Origin: Roseinatronobacter sp052379845
Lineage (GTDB): Bacteria; Pseudomonadota; Alphaproteobacteria; Rhodobacterales; Rhodobacteraceae
NCBI GenBank assembly: GCA_052379845.1
Contig: JBQTCF010000016.1
Strand: one strand, 5' to 3'
DNA: 64,000 bases
Part shown: piece after piece, positions 26,444-39,041 of the stretch
Layout of the letters: the number at the start of each line of letters is the position of its first letter
How positions within the stretch are numbered: the first letter of the stretch is position 1
The notes under the pieces: generated by a model
What the model was told of the DNA's origin: nothing
What the model saw: only the letters and a program-made list of their open reading frames with translations
The model's database searches: none
Translations under genes and position numbers: made by a program

Positions 26444-27697
26444 TCAGGCCAGAAGGCGGGTCGCGCTTTTGCCGGTAATGGCAACATCCACAATGGCCCC
26501 AACGGGGCGGGGCGCTGCGAACTCGACTTCGGTGAATTGTTCTGTGCGGCCCATATGGGGGTTTTCCATCAACACGCGGTGGCGCTTGCCCTGCTGGGCG
26601 GCCAGATGCGCGGCGCAGGCGCGCGCGCCCGCATCGCGCAGGCGTGCGGCACGGTCACGAATGGTCTTGCCGCCCAGTTGCGGCATACGGGCCGCTGGCG
26701 TGCCCTTGCGCGGGCTGAAAGGGAACACATGCAGGAATGTCAGCCCGCAATCGTCCACCAGCTTCAGGGAATTGGCAAACATCGCGTCGGTTTCCGTGGG
26801 GAAACCCGCAATAATGTCCGCGCCAAACACCATATCAGGGCGCAGGCTGCGGGCATCTTCGCAAAAGCGGATCGCGTCATCGCGCAGATGGCGGCGTTTC
26901 ATGCGTTTCAGAATCATGTCATCACCCGCCTGCAAGGACAGGTGCAAATGCGGCATCAGGCGGGGTTCGGTTGCGATGGCTTCCATCAGTGCGGGGTCTG
27001 CCTCGATGGAATCGATAGAGGATATGCGCAGGCGTGCCAGATCGGGCACCAGTTTCAGAATGCGGCGCACCAGATCGCCCAGCCGTGGGGTTGCGGGCAA
27101 ATCCGCGCCCCAGCTTGTCAGGTCCACGCCGGTCAGCACCACCTCGTTATAGCCCTGGCCCACCAGACGCTTGACTTGTTCCACCACCACGCCCGCAGGC
27201 ACAGACCGCGAATTGCCCCGCCCGAACGGGATGATGCAAAATGTGCAGCGATGGTCACAGCCGTTTTGCACCTGCACATAGGCCCGCGCGCGCGTGCCGA
27301 ACCCGTCAATCAAATGGCCAGCGGTTTCGCGCACTGACATGATGTCATCGACCTGCACACGTTCGGTCGCCCCAATCAGGTCAGGGGTCAGTTGCGCCCA
27401 TGTGTTGGGCTGCATCTTTTCGGTATTGCCGATAACGCGGGTCACTTCGGGCATTGCCGCGAATGTTTCGGGTTCGGTCTGCGCGGCGCAGCCGGTCACG
27501 ATGATGGGCGCATCAGGGTATTCGCGGCGCAGGCGGCGAATTTCCTGCCGCGCTTTGCGCACGGCCTCGGCGGTGACCGCGCAGGTGTTGACGACAACCG
27601 CCCCCTGCACACCGGCCGCTTCGGCAAGGGCCTTCATCGCCTCAGTCTCATAGGCGTTCAGGCGGCAGCCCAATGTTGTGAAGACAGGCGCGCTCAT
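26444..27697 (-). CDS. mtaB: tRNA t6A37 methylthiotransferase MtaB
   Basis: 417-residue radical SAM enzyme that adds a methylthio group to t6A at position 37 of ANN-decoding tRNAs. The N-terminal UPF0004 domain (about 1-100) has Cys residues for the second cluster (TTLGCRLNAYETEAM, VNTCAVT, TGCAAQ). The radical SAM CxxxCxxC motif is visible as CDHRCTFC, and a short TRAM region ends the protein. Length and the LNAYE motif separate it from MiaB and RimO. Its start overlaps the dapF stop by 4 nt. Confidence 0.94.
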   Translation of the reverse strand: MSAPVFTTLGCRLNAYETEAMKALAEAAGVQGAVVVNTCAVTAEAVRKARQEIRRLRREYPDAPIIVTGCAAQTEPETFAAMPEVTRVIGNTEKMQPNTWAQLTPDLIGATERVQVDDIMSVRETAGHLIDGFGTRARAYVQVQNGCDHRCTFCIIPFGRGNSRSVPAGVVVEQVKRLVGQGYNEVVLTGVDLTSWGADLPATPRLGDLVRRILKLVPDLARLRISSIDSIEADPALMEAIATEPRLMPHLHLSLQAGDDMILKRMKRRHLRDDAIRFCEDARSLRPDMVFGADIIAGFPTETDAMFANSLKLVDDCGLTFLHVFPFSPRKGTPAARMPQLGGKTIRDRAARLRDAGARACAAHLAAQQGKRHRVLMENPHMGRTEQFTEVEFAAPRPVGAIVDVAITGKSATRLLA

Positions 27698-28527
27698 CTA
27701 TGGGCCGCAAGGAATTGCGCGGGCAGCGTGGCGTCAAACACATGCGCCACCGGGCCGGACAGCCACACGCCATCCTCGCGCCAGTCGACCAGCAATTGCC
27801 CGCCATCGGCATCAATGCGCACCTGCCGCCCCACCAGCCCGCGCCGGTGGGCCGCAACAGCGGTCGCGCAGGCCCCTGACCCGCAGGCAAGCGTTATGCC
27901 TGTGCCGCGTTCCCACACGCGCAGGCGCAGGTGGTCCGGGGCCGTCACGCTGGCAAATTCCACATTGGTGGCTTGCGGGAACAGCGGGTGGTGTTCGGTC
28001 TTGCGCCCCTGTTCGGCCACGGGCGCGCTGTCCGCATCCGCCACGAAGAAAACGCAATGCGGGTTGCCCATACCAACGGCTGCGGGGCTACCGTCAATCG
28101 GCAAATGGTCAATGTCACATTTCTGCGCCAGCGGAATATCCTGCCAGCCCAACAGCGGCGCGCCCATATTCACCCAGATCTGCCCCCGCCGGTTTTCCGC
28201 CAGCAATACACCGCGCGTGGTGCGAATGCGCAGCTGGTCCAGCCCGCGCGCGGCCATGACCATATGGGCCACGCAGCGCGTTGCGTTGCCGCACGCCCCT
28301 GCGCGTGATCCGTCGGCATTCCAGAAATCAAGGTCCAGATCGGCGGCATCGGATGTTCGCAATTCCGCCAGTTGGTCAAAGCCCACCCCGCGGTGACGGT
28401 CGCCAATGGCCGCCGCCAGCGCGGCCGTCATGACCCCGCCTGCAAGGTGCATCGAGTCGATGATCACAAAATCATTTCCCGCGCCATGCATTTTGACGAA
28501 GGCCAAGGGGGCGTTTCTATCCATCAT
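27694..28527 (-). CDS. dapF: Diaminopimelate epimerase
   Basis: 277-residue cofactor-independent epimerase converting LL- to meso-diaminopimelate for lysine and peptidoglycan synthesis. The two catalytic cysteines are in GACGNATRCVAH (C79) and LACGSGACAT, the two halves of the symmetric fold; KMHGAGNDFVIID is the N-terminal signature. MMDRN is used as start, but MDRN one codon later is equally good. It overlaps mtaB by 4 nt, a pairing common in alphaproteobacteria. Confidence 0.96.
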   Translation of the reverse strand: MMDRNAPLAFVKMHGAGNDFVIIDSMHLAGGVMTAALAAAIGDRHRGVGFDQLAELRTSDAADLDLDFWNADGSRAGACGNATRCVAHMVMAARGLDQLRIRTTRGVLLAENRRGQIWVNMGAPLLGWQDIPLAQKCDIDHLPIDGSPAAVGMGNPHCVFFVADADSAPVAEQGRKTEHHPLFPQATNVEFASVTAPDHLRLRVWERGTGITLACGSGACATAVAAHRRGLVGRQVRIDADGGQLLVDWREDGVWLSGPVAHVFDATLPAQFLAAHR

Positions 28528-28614
28528 GGGCGCGATATAAGAGGCGTGCGGCACGCTGACCAGACATCATTTCAAGAATGATCGGGATTAAGGACGAAAA
28601 AGCGCATTTCGCCC

Positions 28615-28643
28615 TTGACCCGGTGACTGCGCTTTTCTAAGTA
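28615..28643 (+). promoter_or_regulatory. Promoter of tRNA-Lys
   Basis: TTGACC, 17 nt, TAAGTA, ending 14 nt before the tRNA 5' end. Position and spacing fit a tRNA promoter with a very short leader. Confidence 0.55.
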
Positions 28644-28657
28644 GCGCGTCATAGTGT

Positions 28658-28733
28658 GGGCCGGTAGCTCAGTTGGTAGAGCAGCTGACTTTTAATCAGC
28701 GGGTCACAGGTTCGAATCCTGTCCGGCTCACCA
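28658..28733 (+). tRNA. tRNA-Lys (anticodon TTT)
   Basis: 76-nt cloverleaf. The acceptor stem GGGCCGG pairs with CCGGCTC, the anticodon loop CTTTTAA (anticodon TTT at 28691-28693) sits on a 5-bp stem GCTGA/TCAGC, the T loop TTCGAAT is canonical and CCA is encoded. It reads lysine AAA/AAG codons. No integrase or prophage follows it. Confidence 0.97.
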
Positions 28734-28999
28734 CTATTTCCTTTAACAGTGTTTTAGTCCCTTCCGGGTCGCAGTTCATGCGCCATTCCAATCCGTTCGG
28801 GAGATTTTCCATAAACGAGTTTGGCCATTCGGGCAGCGCAATGGGGCGCGCTTCATGCCTGCAGCTGTGGGGGCATGGGGCAGGTGGGGGCTGTATTTCC
28901 ACGCGGGGACCGGCCTGACATAGGGCACTCGTCGCGCATATGGAACGAAATCGGCGTTGCCGCGTTTATATGCGAATGCTTTTGTCAGGAGGATGAAGA
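28734..28999. other. Intergenic region between tRNA-Lys and entericidin
   Basis: About 265 bp with no convincing gene. It should contain the promoter of the entericidin gene; a good ribosome site (CAGGAGG) ends the stretch at 28986-28992, but no near-consensus promoter was seen. The TAA/TTT-rich start just after the tRNA lacks a hairpin terminator. Confidence 0.4.
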
Positions 29000-29134
29000 A
29001 TGAAATCCCTTACCTTGCTGCTCTGCCTGTCTGCACTTGCTGCATGTGCAACAGTTGATGGGGCAGGGCGTGATATGCAAACTGCAGGTCAAGCCATCAG
29101 CCAAGAAGCCCGACAGGCGCAATCCGGCATGTAA
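29000..29134 (+). CDS. Entericidin EcnA/B family lipoprotein
   Basis: 44-residue lipoprotein. It has a short signal sequence and lipobox ending at C16 (SALAAC), then the family core TVDGAGRDMQTAGQAIS, which matches entericidin A/B. The ribosome site CAGGAGG is 7 nt before the ATG. In enterobacteria entericidins form a toxin/antidote lipoprotein pair, while in alphaproteobacteria single copies are common and their role is unclear. It is sandwiched between two tRNA genes. Confidence 0.88.
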   Translation: MKSLTLLLCLSALAACATVDGAGRDMQTAGQAISQEARQAQSGM

Positions 29135-29199
29135 GCTGCCTGTGGACCGGATTGCGCGACAGGGCGGCAGGTCCAGAAACAAGTTTGTTGGCTGGTTGG

Positions 29200-29284
29200 T
29201 GGTGCGGGTGGAGGGACTTGAACCCCCACGCCTTGCGGCGCCAGAACCTAAATCTGGTGCGTCTGCCAATTTCGCCACACCCGC
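29200..29284 (-). tRNA. tRNA-Leu (anticodon TAG)
   Basis: 85-nt class II tRNA with long variable arm on the minus strand. The acceptor stem GCGGGTG pairs with CACCCGC, the anticodon stem CCAGA/TCTGG carries loop TTTAGGT (anticodon TAG), the variable-arm stem is GCGCCGCAAGGCGT, the T loop is TTCAAGT and CCA is encoded. It decodes CTA/CTG leucine codons. Confidence 0.96.
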
Positions 29285-29425
29285 ATTGCGCATTTCCTAC
29301 CAAAAGAAAACAGCGGATGCGAGGGGTATTTCACCTGTTTGCGCCCTGATACTGCGATTATTGCAGGAAAAATTTACGCAAGGACCGCAGGTCGGCAGGC
29401 CGGGGGGCTGCGTCGCGCCTTGGCA

Positions 29426-29466
29426 ACATAAAACGCCGCAAAACAGCGTCTTGCGGCGTTTTATGT
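29426..29466. terminator. Intrinsic terminator of gltB
   Basis: 16-bp perfect inverted repeat (ACATAAAACGCCGCAA and complement) with a 9-nt loop. The T-rich flank gives a U-run on the minus strand 20 nt beyond the gltB stop. The symmetry makes it bidirectional. Confidence 0.88.
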
Positions 29467-29486
29467 TGGTTTGGCGGGTGGGGGGG

Positions 29487-34025
<4,539 letters not shown>

Positions 34026-34051
34026 GTCAGGTTCCTTTGATCGGAATGCGG

Positions 34052-35494
34052 TTATTCGGCAGCAACCTGTGCGGGTGCCGAAAGATAATTCAGGATCGAT
34101 TGCGCAGCTTCACGCCCGTCACGAATGGCCCAGACCACCAGACTGGCCCCGCGCACGATGTCGCCCACGGCCCAGACACCGGGCATGTCGGTTTCATGCG
34201 TGTTGAATTTCGCGCGCACCGTGCCCCAGCGGGTTACCGGCAGGTCGGGCACCCCCCACAGCGTTGGCAGGTCTTCGGGTTCAAAACCCAACGCCATGAT
34301 CACCATATCGGCGGTTTCGGTGTAATCGGCGCCCTCGATCACCTCGGGGGAGCGGCGGCCGGTTGCGTCGGGCTGGCCCAAACGCATTTTCTGGACACGA
34401 ACACCCGTCACGCTGCCATCATCGCTGGTGACAAATCCGGCAGGGGCGGCCAGCCAGACGAATTCGACACCTTCTTCTTCGGCATTCTGGGTTTCGCGGC
34501 GCGAACCGGGCATGTTTTCGCGGTCACGACGATACAGGCATTTTACTGATGTCGCGCCTTGGCGGATGGCGGTGCGCACGCAATCCATGGCCGTATCACC
34601 GCCCCCGATGACAACAACCCGCTTGCCGCGCGCGTCCAATGCGCCCGAATCGAATTCCGCGACATCATCACCAAAGCTTTTGCGGTTTGACGCCGTCAGG
34701 AAATCCAGCGCCTTCAGCACGCCGGTTGCGTTCGCGTTGGGTGTATTCAGGTCGCGGGCCTTGTAAACACCTGTGGCAATCAGCACGGCATCATGTTTGC
34801 CGCGAATGGCGTCAAAACTTATATCTTCGCCGACATTGCAGTTCAGCACAAATTCAACACCGCCCTGTTCCAGTTGTTCGATGCGCTGCATCACAACGGG
34901 CTTTTCCAGCTTGAAGCCGGGAATGCCATAGGTCATCAGCCCGCCCGCGCGGTCATAGCGGTCATAGACCGTCACCTGCACACCCGCGCGGCGCAGCACA
35001 TCTGCTGCCGCCAGGCCGCCGGGGCCTGCGCCGATAATGCCCACGGATTCCGCGCGCTCGGTGCTGGCAATAACGGGTTTCACCCAGCCTTCCTGCCATG
35101 CCAGATCTGTCAGGTATTTTTCAACCGCACCAATGGTCACGGTGCCATGGCCGGATTGTTCGATCACGCAATTGCCTTCGCACAGCCGGTCTTGTGGGCA
35201 GATGCGCCCGCAGATTTCGGGGAAGGTGTTGGTGGCCTGCGACACTTCATAGGCTTCCTGCAACCGCCCTTGGGCGGTCAGCATCAACCAGTCGGGGATG
35301 TTGTTGTGCAACGGGCAGTGGCTTTGGCAATAGGGAACGCCGCACTGGCTGCAACGCCCTGCTTGCTCTGCTGCCTTTTCGGCGGCAAACTCGCGGTAGA
35401 TTTCACCGAAATCCTCGGTCCGCGCGTCCGCCGGGCGTTTGGGGGGTGTTTCCCGTTCGACGGTCACAAAACGGAGCATTTGCTGCTTGGCCAT
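34052..35494 (-). CDS. gltD: Glutamate synthase (NADPH) small subunit
   Basis: 480-residue beta subunit that takes electrons from NADPH through FAD to the two [4Fe-4S] clusters of GOGAT. The N-terminal cysteine motifs are CSQCGVPYCQSHCPLHN and CGRICPQDRLCEGNC. FAD binding is at VGIIGAGPGGLAAADVLRRA (about 145) and NADPH binding at VVVIGGGDTAMDCVRTA (about 285). The start MAKQQMLRF is family-typical. The upstream region contains a widely spaced TGACCTAAA/TTTAGGTCA pair shared with the divergent uppP gene, a candidate regulatory site. Confidence 0.97.
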   Translation of the reverse strand: MAKQQMLRFVTVERETPPKRPADARTEDFGEIYREFAAEKAAEQAGRCSQCGVPYCQSHCPLHNNIPDWLMLTAQGRLQEAYEVSQATNTFPEICGRICPQDRLCEGNCVIEQSGHGTVTIGAVEKYLTDLAWQEGWVKPVIASTERAESVGIIGAGPGGLAAADVLRRAGVQVTVYDRYDRAGGLMTYGIPGFKLEKPVVMQRIEQLEQGGVEFVLNCNVGEDISFDAIRGKHDAVLIATGVYKARDLNTPNANATGVLKALDFLTASNRKSFGDDVAEFDSGALDARGKRVVVIGGGDTAMDCVRTAIRQGATSVKCLYRRDRENMPGSRRETQNAEEEGVEFVWLAAPAGFVTSDDGSVTGVRVQKMRLGQPDATGRRSPEVIEGADYTETADMVIMALGFEPEDLPTLWGVPDLPVTRWGTVRAKFNTHETDMPGVWAVGDIVRGASLVVWAIRDGREAAQSILNYLSAPAQVAAE

Positions 35495-35562
35495 GGCTGA
35501 TCCTCCAGAATTCAGAGTTTGTGTCTTAGCCAAGGTCGAAACCAAAGAAAAGTCACTAATAC

Positions 35563-35629
35563 TGACCTAAATCGATTATTTTTGGGCCGGTTGGCAAGAA
35601 AAAGTCAGTTTGATGCGAATTTTAGGTCA
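35563..35629. promoter_or_regulatory. Inverted repeat pair in the gltD-uppP intergenic region
   Basis: Perfect 9-bp inverted sites TGACCTAAA (35563-35571) and TTTAGGTCA (35621-35629), 49 nt apart, in the divergent region between gltD and uppP. They could be two operator half-sites for looped binding or a site for each promoter. No known consensus was matched with certainty. Confidence 0.4.
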
Positions 35630-35702
35630 TAAGGGTTGTCGTATATATCTGTTTGCGCTCAGACTTCATTAGGATAGCTTGCCGAAAAATGCCGGGGACA
35701 TC

Positions 35703-36506
35703 ATGACCTTTTTCCATATTTTCCTGCTTGCGATGATTCAGGGCATCACCGAATTCCTGCCGGTATCGTCCTCGGGTCATCTGATTTTGCTGCCTGCGCT
35801 GACGTCCTTGGAGGATCAGGGCCTTGTCATCGATGTGGCGGTCCATGTCGGCACCTTGTTCGCGGTGTGCTGGTATTTCCGCGCAGATGTGGGGCTTGCG
35901 CTGCGGGGGGTGCCGAATTTGCTGCGCGGGGATCTGCATGACCGGGGCGGGTTTCTGGCCTTTTGTCTGGTGATCGCCACGGTTCCCGTCATGATTGCGG
36001 GGCTTGTATTCAAGGTCTTGGGCATCATGGACATGTTGCGCAGTGTTGCCGTGATTGGCTGGATGATGATTATTTTCGGTATTGTCCTGTATGCGACCGA
36101 CAAAATGGGCAAACAGACCCGCGTTGCGCAGGAATGGACGCTGAAACACGCCCTTGTTTTGGGGTTGTGGCAGGCGGTGGCGCTGATTCCCGGCACATCG
36201 CGTTCGGGGATCGTCATTTCGGGGGCGCGCGCCCTGGGGTATTCGCGCCATGATGCGGCGAAACTGTCAATGTTGATGTCGATCCCCACAATCATTGCGT
36301 CGGGCACATTGATGGGGTTGGATGTGGTGCGCATTGCCGATTGGCAGGCCGCGAAGGACGGGGCCATCGCAGCCGTTATTTCATTCTTCGCAGCATGGGC
36401 CGCGCTTGTCTTCATGATGAAGCTTCTGCGCTCCGTCAGTTTTACACCTTATGTAATTTACCGACTGGCGCTTGGCGCGGTCCTGCTGGTCGTCGCTTAT
36501 GCCTGA
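35703..36506 (+). CDS. uppP: Undecaprenyl-diphosphatase UppP/BacA
   Basis: 267-residue integral membrane phosphatase that recycles undecaprenyl pyrophosphate for cell-wall synthesis and gives bacitracin tolerance. The two family motifs are present: QGITEFLPVSSSGHL near residue 14 and PGTSRSGIVISGARALGYSR near residue 162. There are about eight hydrophobic segments. The ATG of MTFFHIFLL is chosen over an upstream frame of 8 codons. Its 3' end overlaps ubiG convergently by 10 nt. Confidence 0.96.
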   Translation: MTFFHIFLLAMIQGITEFLPVSSSGHLILLPALTSLEDQGLVIDVAVHVGTLFAVCWYFRADVGLALRGVPNLLRGDLHDRGGFLAFCLVIATVPVMIAGLVFKVLGIMDMLRSVAVIGWMMIIFGIVLYATDKMGKQTRVAQEWTLKHALVLGLWQAVALIPGTSRSGIVISGARALGYSRHDAAKLSMLMSIPTIIASGTLMGLDVVRIADWQAAKDGAIAAVISFFAAWAALVFMMKLLRSVSFTPYVIYRLALGAVLLVVAYA

Positions 36507-37258
36507 TCGGCTGCACCAGCGCATGGTTTGATCGATGCGGTGACATAATTCACCGACAGGTCACGTTCTGAAATGGACCAGTCCCAGCGCAGCTTGTCGA
36601 AAACGAAACCCTTGCGGTCCACAGGGTCAAAGCCCGCTTTGCGCAACAGGTCATACAGTTCATCGGGGGTGATGAATTTTGACCATTCATGCGTGCCCTT
36701 GGGCAGCCAGCGCATGACATACTCGGCGCCGATAATCGCCATGACAAAACTTTTCGGGTTCCGGTTCAGCGTTGAACATATCATCAACCCGCCCGGCTTC
36801 AGCAAGTGCTGGCACGCGGTCAGATAGGCCAGCGGGTCGGCCACATGTTCGACCACTTCCATATTCAGCACGATATCAAACTGTTCGCCCGCGTCGACCA
36901 TGGCCTCGGCGGTGGTGTGGCGGTAGTCGATATCCAACCCCTGTTGTTCAGCATGGATTTGCGCAACGGGAATGTTGCGTTCTGCCGCGTCCGCGCCCAC
37001 CACATCGGCACCAAGCCGCGCCATGGGCTCTGACAGCAACCCGCCCCCGCAGCCGATATCCAGCAACCGCAGGCCCGCAAATGGCATGGGCGCAGACATA
37101 TCGCGCCCGAACTCCGCCGCGATCTGGCGGGTGATGTAATCCAGCCTGCAGGGGTTGAGCATGTGCAGCGGCTTGAATTTGCCATGCGGGTTCCACCATT
37201 CGGCGGCCATTGCTTCGAATTTGGCGACCTCGGCGGGGTCGATTGTTGATATGGTCAT
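36497..37258 (-). CDS. ubiG: Ubiquinone biosynthesis O-methyltransferase
   Basis: 253-residue SAM-dependent methyltransferase that methylates two hydroxyls in ubiquinone synthesis. SAM motif I LLDIGCGGGLLSEPMA is at about residues 67-82, and the acidic post-motif ADVVGADAAERNI and VLNMEVVEHV follow. The N-terminal FEAMAAEWWNPHGKFKPLH is the UbiG signature. A GGAG ribosome site precedes the ATG. The long open frame upstream belongs to the antisense of the neighbouring peptidase gene and is not part of it. Confidence 0.96.
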   Translation of the reverse strand: MTISTIDPAEVAKFEAMAAEWWNPHGKFKPLHMLNPCRLDYITRQIAAEFGRDMSAPMPFAGLRLLDIGCGGGLLSEPMARLGADVVGADAAERNIPVAQIHAEQQGLDIDYRHTTAEAMVDAGEQFDIVLNMEVVEHVADPLAYLTACQHLLKPGGLMICSTLNRNPKSFVMAIIGAEYVMRWLPKGTHEWSKFITPDELYDLLRKAGFDPVDRKGFVFDKLRWDWSISERDLSVNYVTASIKPCAGAADQA

Positions 37259-37324
37259 GCGCACTCCGGTTTTTTCGTCTATGGCATATGGCAGTAAGCT
37301 GTTTACAGGTATATAGTCCGTCTT

Positions 37325-38317
37325 ATGGATAAGTCTGCCGGACATGACACCGCAGTATCGGCTCTTTACCCGATACCAGAACCTTTCGACCAGCGCATGC
37401 TTGATGTGGGGCATGGGCATCAGGTCTATGTCGAACAATGTGGCAGCCCGGATGGTATTCCCGTGGTTGTTCTGCATGGCGGGCCGGGCGGCGGGTGCAG
37501 CCCCGCGATGCGGCGCTTTTTTGACCCCAAGGCTTATCGCACGATCCTGTTTGACCAGCGCGGGTGCGGCCGGTCCAAACCCGCCGCCAGTATTGAGCAT
37601 AACACCACTCAGCACCTGATCGCTGATATTGAGCTTATTCGTCAGACATTGGGCATTCAGCGTTGGGTGGTCTTCGGTGGCAGTTGGGGGGCGACACTTG
37701 CGCTGGCCTATGCGCAGGCCCATCCCGACAGGGCCGCATATCTGGTGTTGCGCGGGGTGTTCACGGGCACCAAGGCAGAATTGGATTGGTTTTACGGTGG
37801 CGGGGCAGGGCGGTTTTTCCCCGAACTTTGGGCGCAGTTCACGCGCCTTGTGCCGGAAGATGAACAGCATGACCTGATAGACGCCTATGGCAAGCGCCTG
37901 TTCAGCGGTGACCGCCAGCTTGAAGACCGTTTTGCGCGCAGCTGGACACGCTGGGAAAATGCGCTGGCGTCCATTGAAACCCGTGGGCTTGACAGTGCGG
38001 ATGCGCCAAGCACCTATGCGCGCGCCTTTGCGCGGCTGGAAAACCACTATTTCCGCAACGGGTGCTTTCTGGGCGGGGACCGCGCCCTGATGAACGGGCT
38101 GGACCGGATGCGCCATATTCCCGGCACCATTGTTCAGGGGCGCTATGACATGATCTGCCCGCCCAGCACAGCGTGGGACCTGCACGCCGCGTGGGGCATG
38201 TCGCGGTTGGAAATGGTGCCGGTGGCCGGACATGCCTTGTCCGAGCCGGGGATAAGCGCCGAGCTTTTGCGCGTTATGAACCATCTGCGCAGCGACGCGC
38301 ACCGCCTGAACCTTTAG
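37325..38317 (+). CDS. pip: Prolyl aminopeptidase
   Basis: 330-residue alpha/beta-hydrolase (family S33) removing N-terminal proline from peptides. The oxyanion loop VVLHGGPGGGCSP (about 49-60), nucleophile S120 (VVFGGSWGATLALAY) and the C-terminal GRYDMICPP and VAGHALSEPG, holding Asp and His of the triad, are visible. Length (~330) and the HGGPGGG motif are typical. It is divergent from ubiG with 66 nt between the starts. Confidence 0.94.
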   Translation: MDKSAGHDTAVSALYPIPEPFDQRMLDVGHGHQVYVEQCGSPDGIPVVVLHGGPGGGCSPAMRRFFDPKAYRTILFDQRGCGRSKPAASIEHNTTQHLIADIELIRQTLGIQRWVVFGGSWGATLALAYAQAHPDRAAYLVLRGVFTGTKAELDWFYGGGAGRFFPELWAQFTRLVPEDEQHDLIDAYGKRLFSGDRQLEDRFARSWTRWENALASIETRGLDSADAPSTYARAFARLENHYFRNGCFLGGDRALMNGLDRMRHIPGTIVQGRYDMICPPSTAWDLHAAWGMSRLEMVPVAGHALSEPGISAELLRVMNHLRSDAHRLNL

Positions 38318-38320
38318 CGC

Positions 38321-38349
38321 TTGCGTTTTCGGCGGCACCGCCCTATATC
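38321..38349 (+). promoter_or_regulatory. Candidate promoter of the rimP-nusA-infB operon
   Basis: TTGCGT, 17 nt, TATATC, just after the prolyl aminopeptidase stop codon. Spacing is ideal. It lies upstream of the terminator-like hairpin at 38391, so a transcript from here would carry that hairpin in its leader. Confidence 0.5.
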
Positions 38350-38390
38350 ACTGCCAACAGCGGCGCCTGTGAAGGCCCACCGGAAAAACC

Positions 38391-38417
38391 AACGGGCCGC
38401 GCGGCCCGTTTTTTTAT
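38391..38417 (+). terminator. Terminator/attenuator in front of rimP
   Basis: A perfect 20-bp palindrome AACGGGCCGC/GCGGCCCGTT followed directly by a run of Ts is a strong intrinsic terminator. It lies between the prolyl aminopeptidase stop and the rimP ribosome site. If the promoter at 38321-38349 is real, it is also an attenuator of the rimP-nusA operon. The A-run before the stem makes it possible in both directions. Confidence 0.85.
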
Positions 38418-38438
38418 TTTGCCCCTCAGGAGGGCTGC

Positions 38439-39038
38439 ATGAGCGACCTGATCGCCAAAACCACACTGGACCAGCGTGTCGCTGCCATCGTTGCCCCCGT
38501 CATCGAAGGACTGGGGTTTGAACTGGTGCGTCTGCGCGTGATGTCGGGCAAAACCCGCACACTGCAAATTATGGCGGACCGTCCCCAGGGCGGGATAGAA
38601 GTTGAAGATTGCGCGAAAATCTCAACAGCGGTTTCCGCGGTTCTTGACGTCGAGGACCCGCTGGAGGATGCCTATGTGCTGGAAGTGTCCAGCCCCGGCA
38701 TTGACCGCCCCCTGACCCGCCTGAAGGATTTTGATGTCTGGAACGGCTATGAAGCGCGGGTGGAAACCACGGAACTGATTGACGGGCGCCGCCGTTTCCG
38801 GGGCATTCTGGCTGGTATTGACGGCGATGAAGTCCTGATCGAAATCGAAGAAAACGGCGAAGCGCTGACCATTGGCCTGCAATTTGACTGGCTGTCAGAT
38901 GCCAAGCTTGTGCTGACCGATGAATTGATCGCTGAAATGCTGCGCGCACGCAAAGACAGTGGCGCCATTGACGAAAGCAAGTTTGACCAGATTGAAACGG
39001 ACGCGCCCGACACTGGTGCGGACCAAGAGGAGCACTGA
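38439..39038 (+). CDS. rimP: Ribosome maturation factor RimP
   Basis: 199-residue protein required for 30S maturation. An N-terminal alpha/beta domain (IEGLGFELVRLRVMSGKTRT) and a C-terminal SH3-like barrel follow; the family block LEVSSPGIDRPLTRLKDF is at about residues 84-101. An acidic tail extends beyond the usual ~150-170 residues. It is first in the classical rimP-nusA-ylxR-infB operon, 3 nt before nusA. CAGGAGG precedes the ATG. Confidence 0.95.
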   Translation: MSDLIAKTTLDQRVAAIVAPVIEGLGFELVRLRVMSGKTRTLQIMADRPQGGIEVEDCAKISTAVSAVLDVEDPLEDAYVLEVSSPGIDRPLTRLKDFDVWNGYEARVETTELIDGRRRFRGILAGIDGDEVLIEIEENGEALTIGLQFDWLSDAKLVLTDELIAEMLRARKDSGAIDESKFDQIETDAPDTGADQEEH

Positions 39039-39041
39039 GAC

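Noticed and set aside
28658..28733. tRNA-Lys as an attachment site of a prophage or genomic island
   Set aside because: No integrase, no repeat of the tRNA 3' end and no change in gene content follow it.
28673..28918. Small open frames across tRNA-Lys
   Set aside because: They include the tRNA sequence itself and the common false peptide RTGFEPVTR; such frames are known annotation artefacts.
35495..35702. Sigma-54 promoter for gltD
   Set aside because: No TGGC-N9-TTGC element with proper spacing is present; only a partial TTGGCAAG-like match on the wrong strand.
36497..38338. N-terminal extension of ubiG to 613 residues
   Set aside because: The extra part is antisense to the prolyl aminopeptidase; UbiG is ~250 residues and has a good start with GGAG at 37258.
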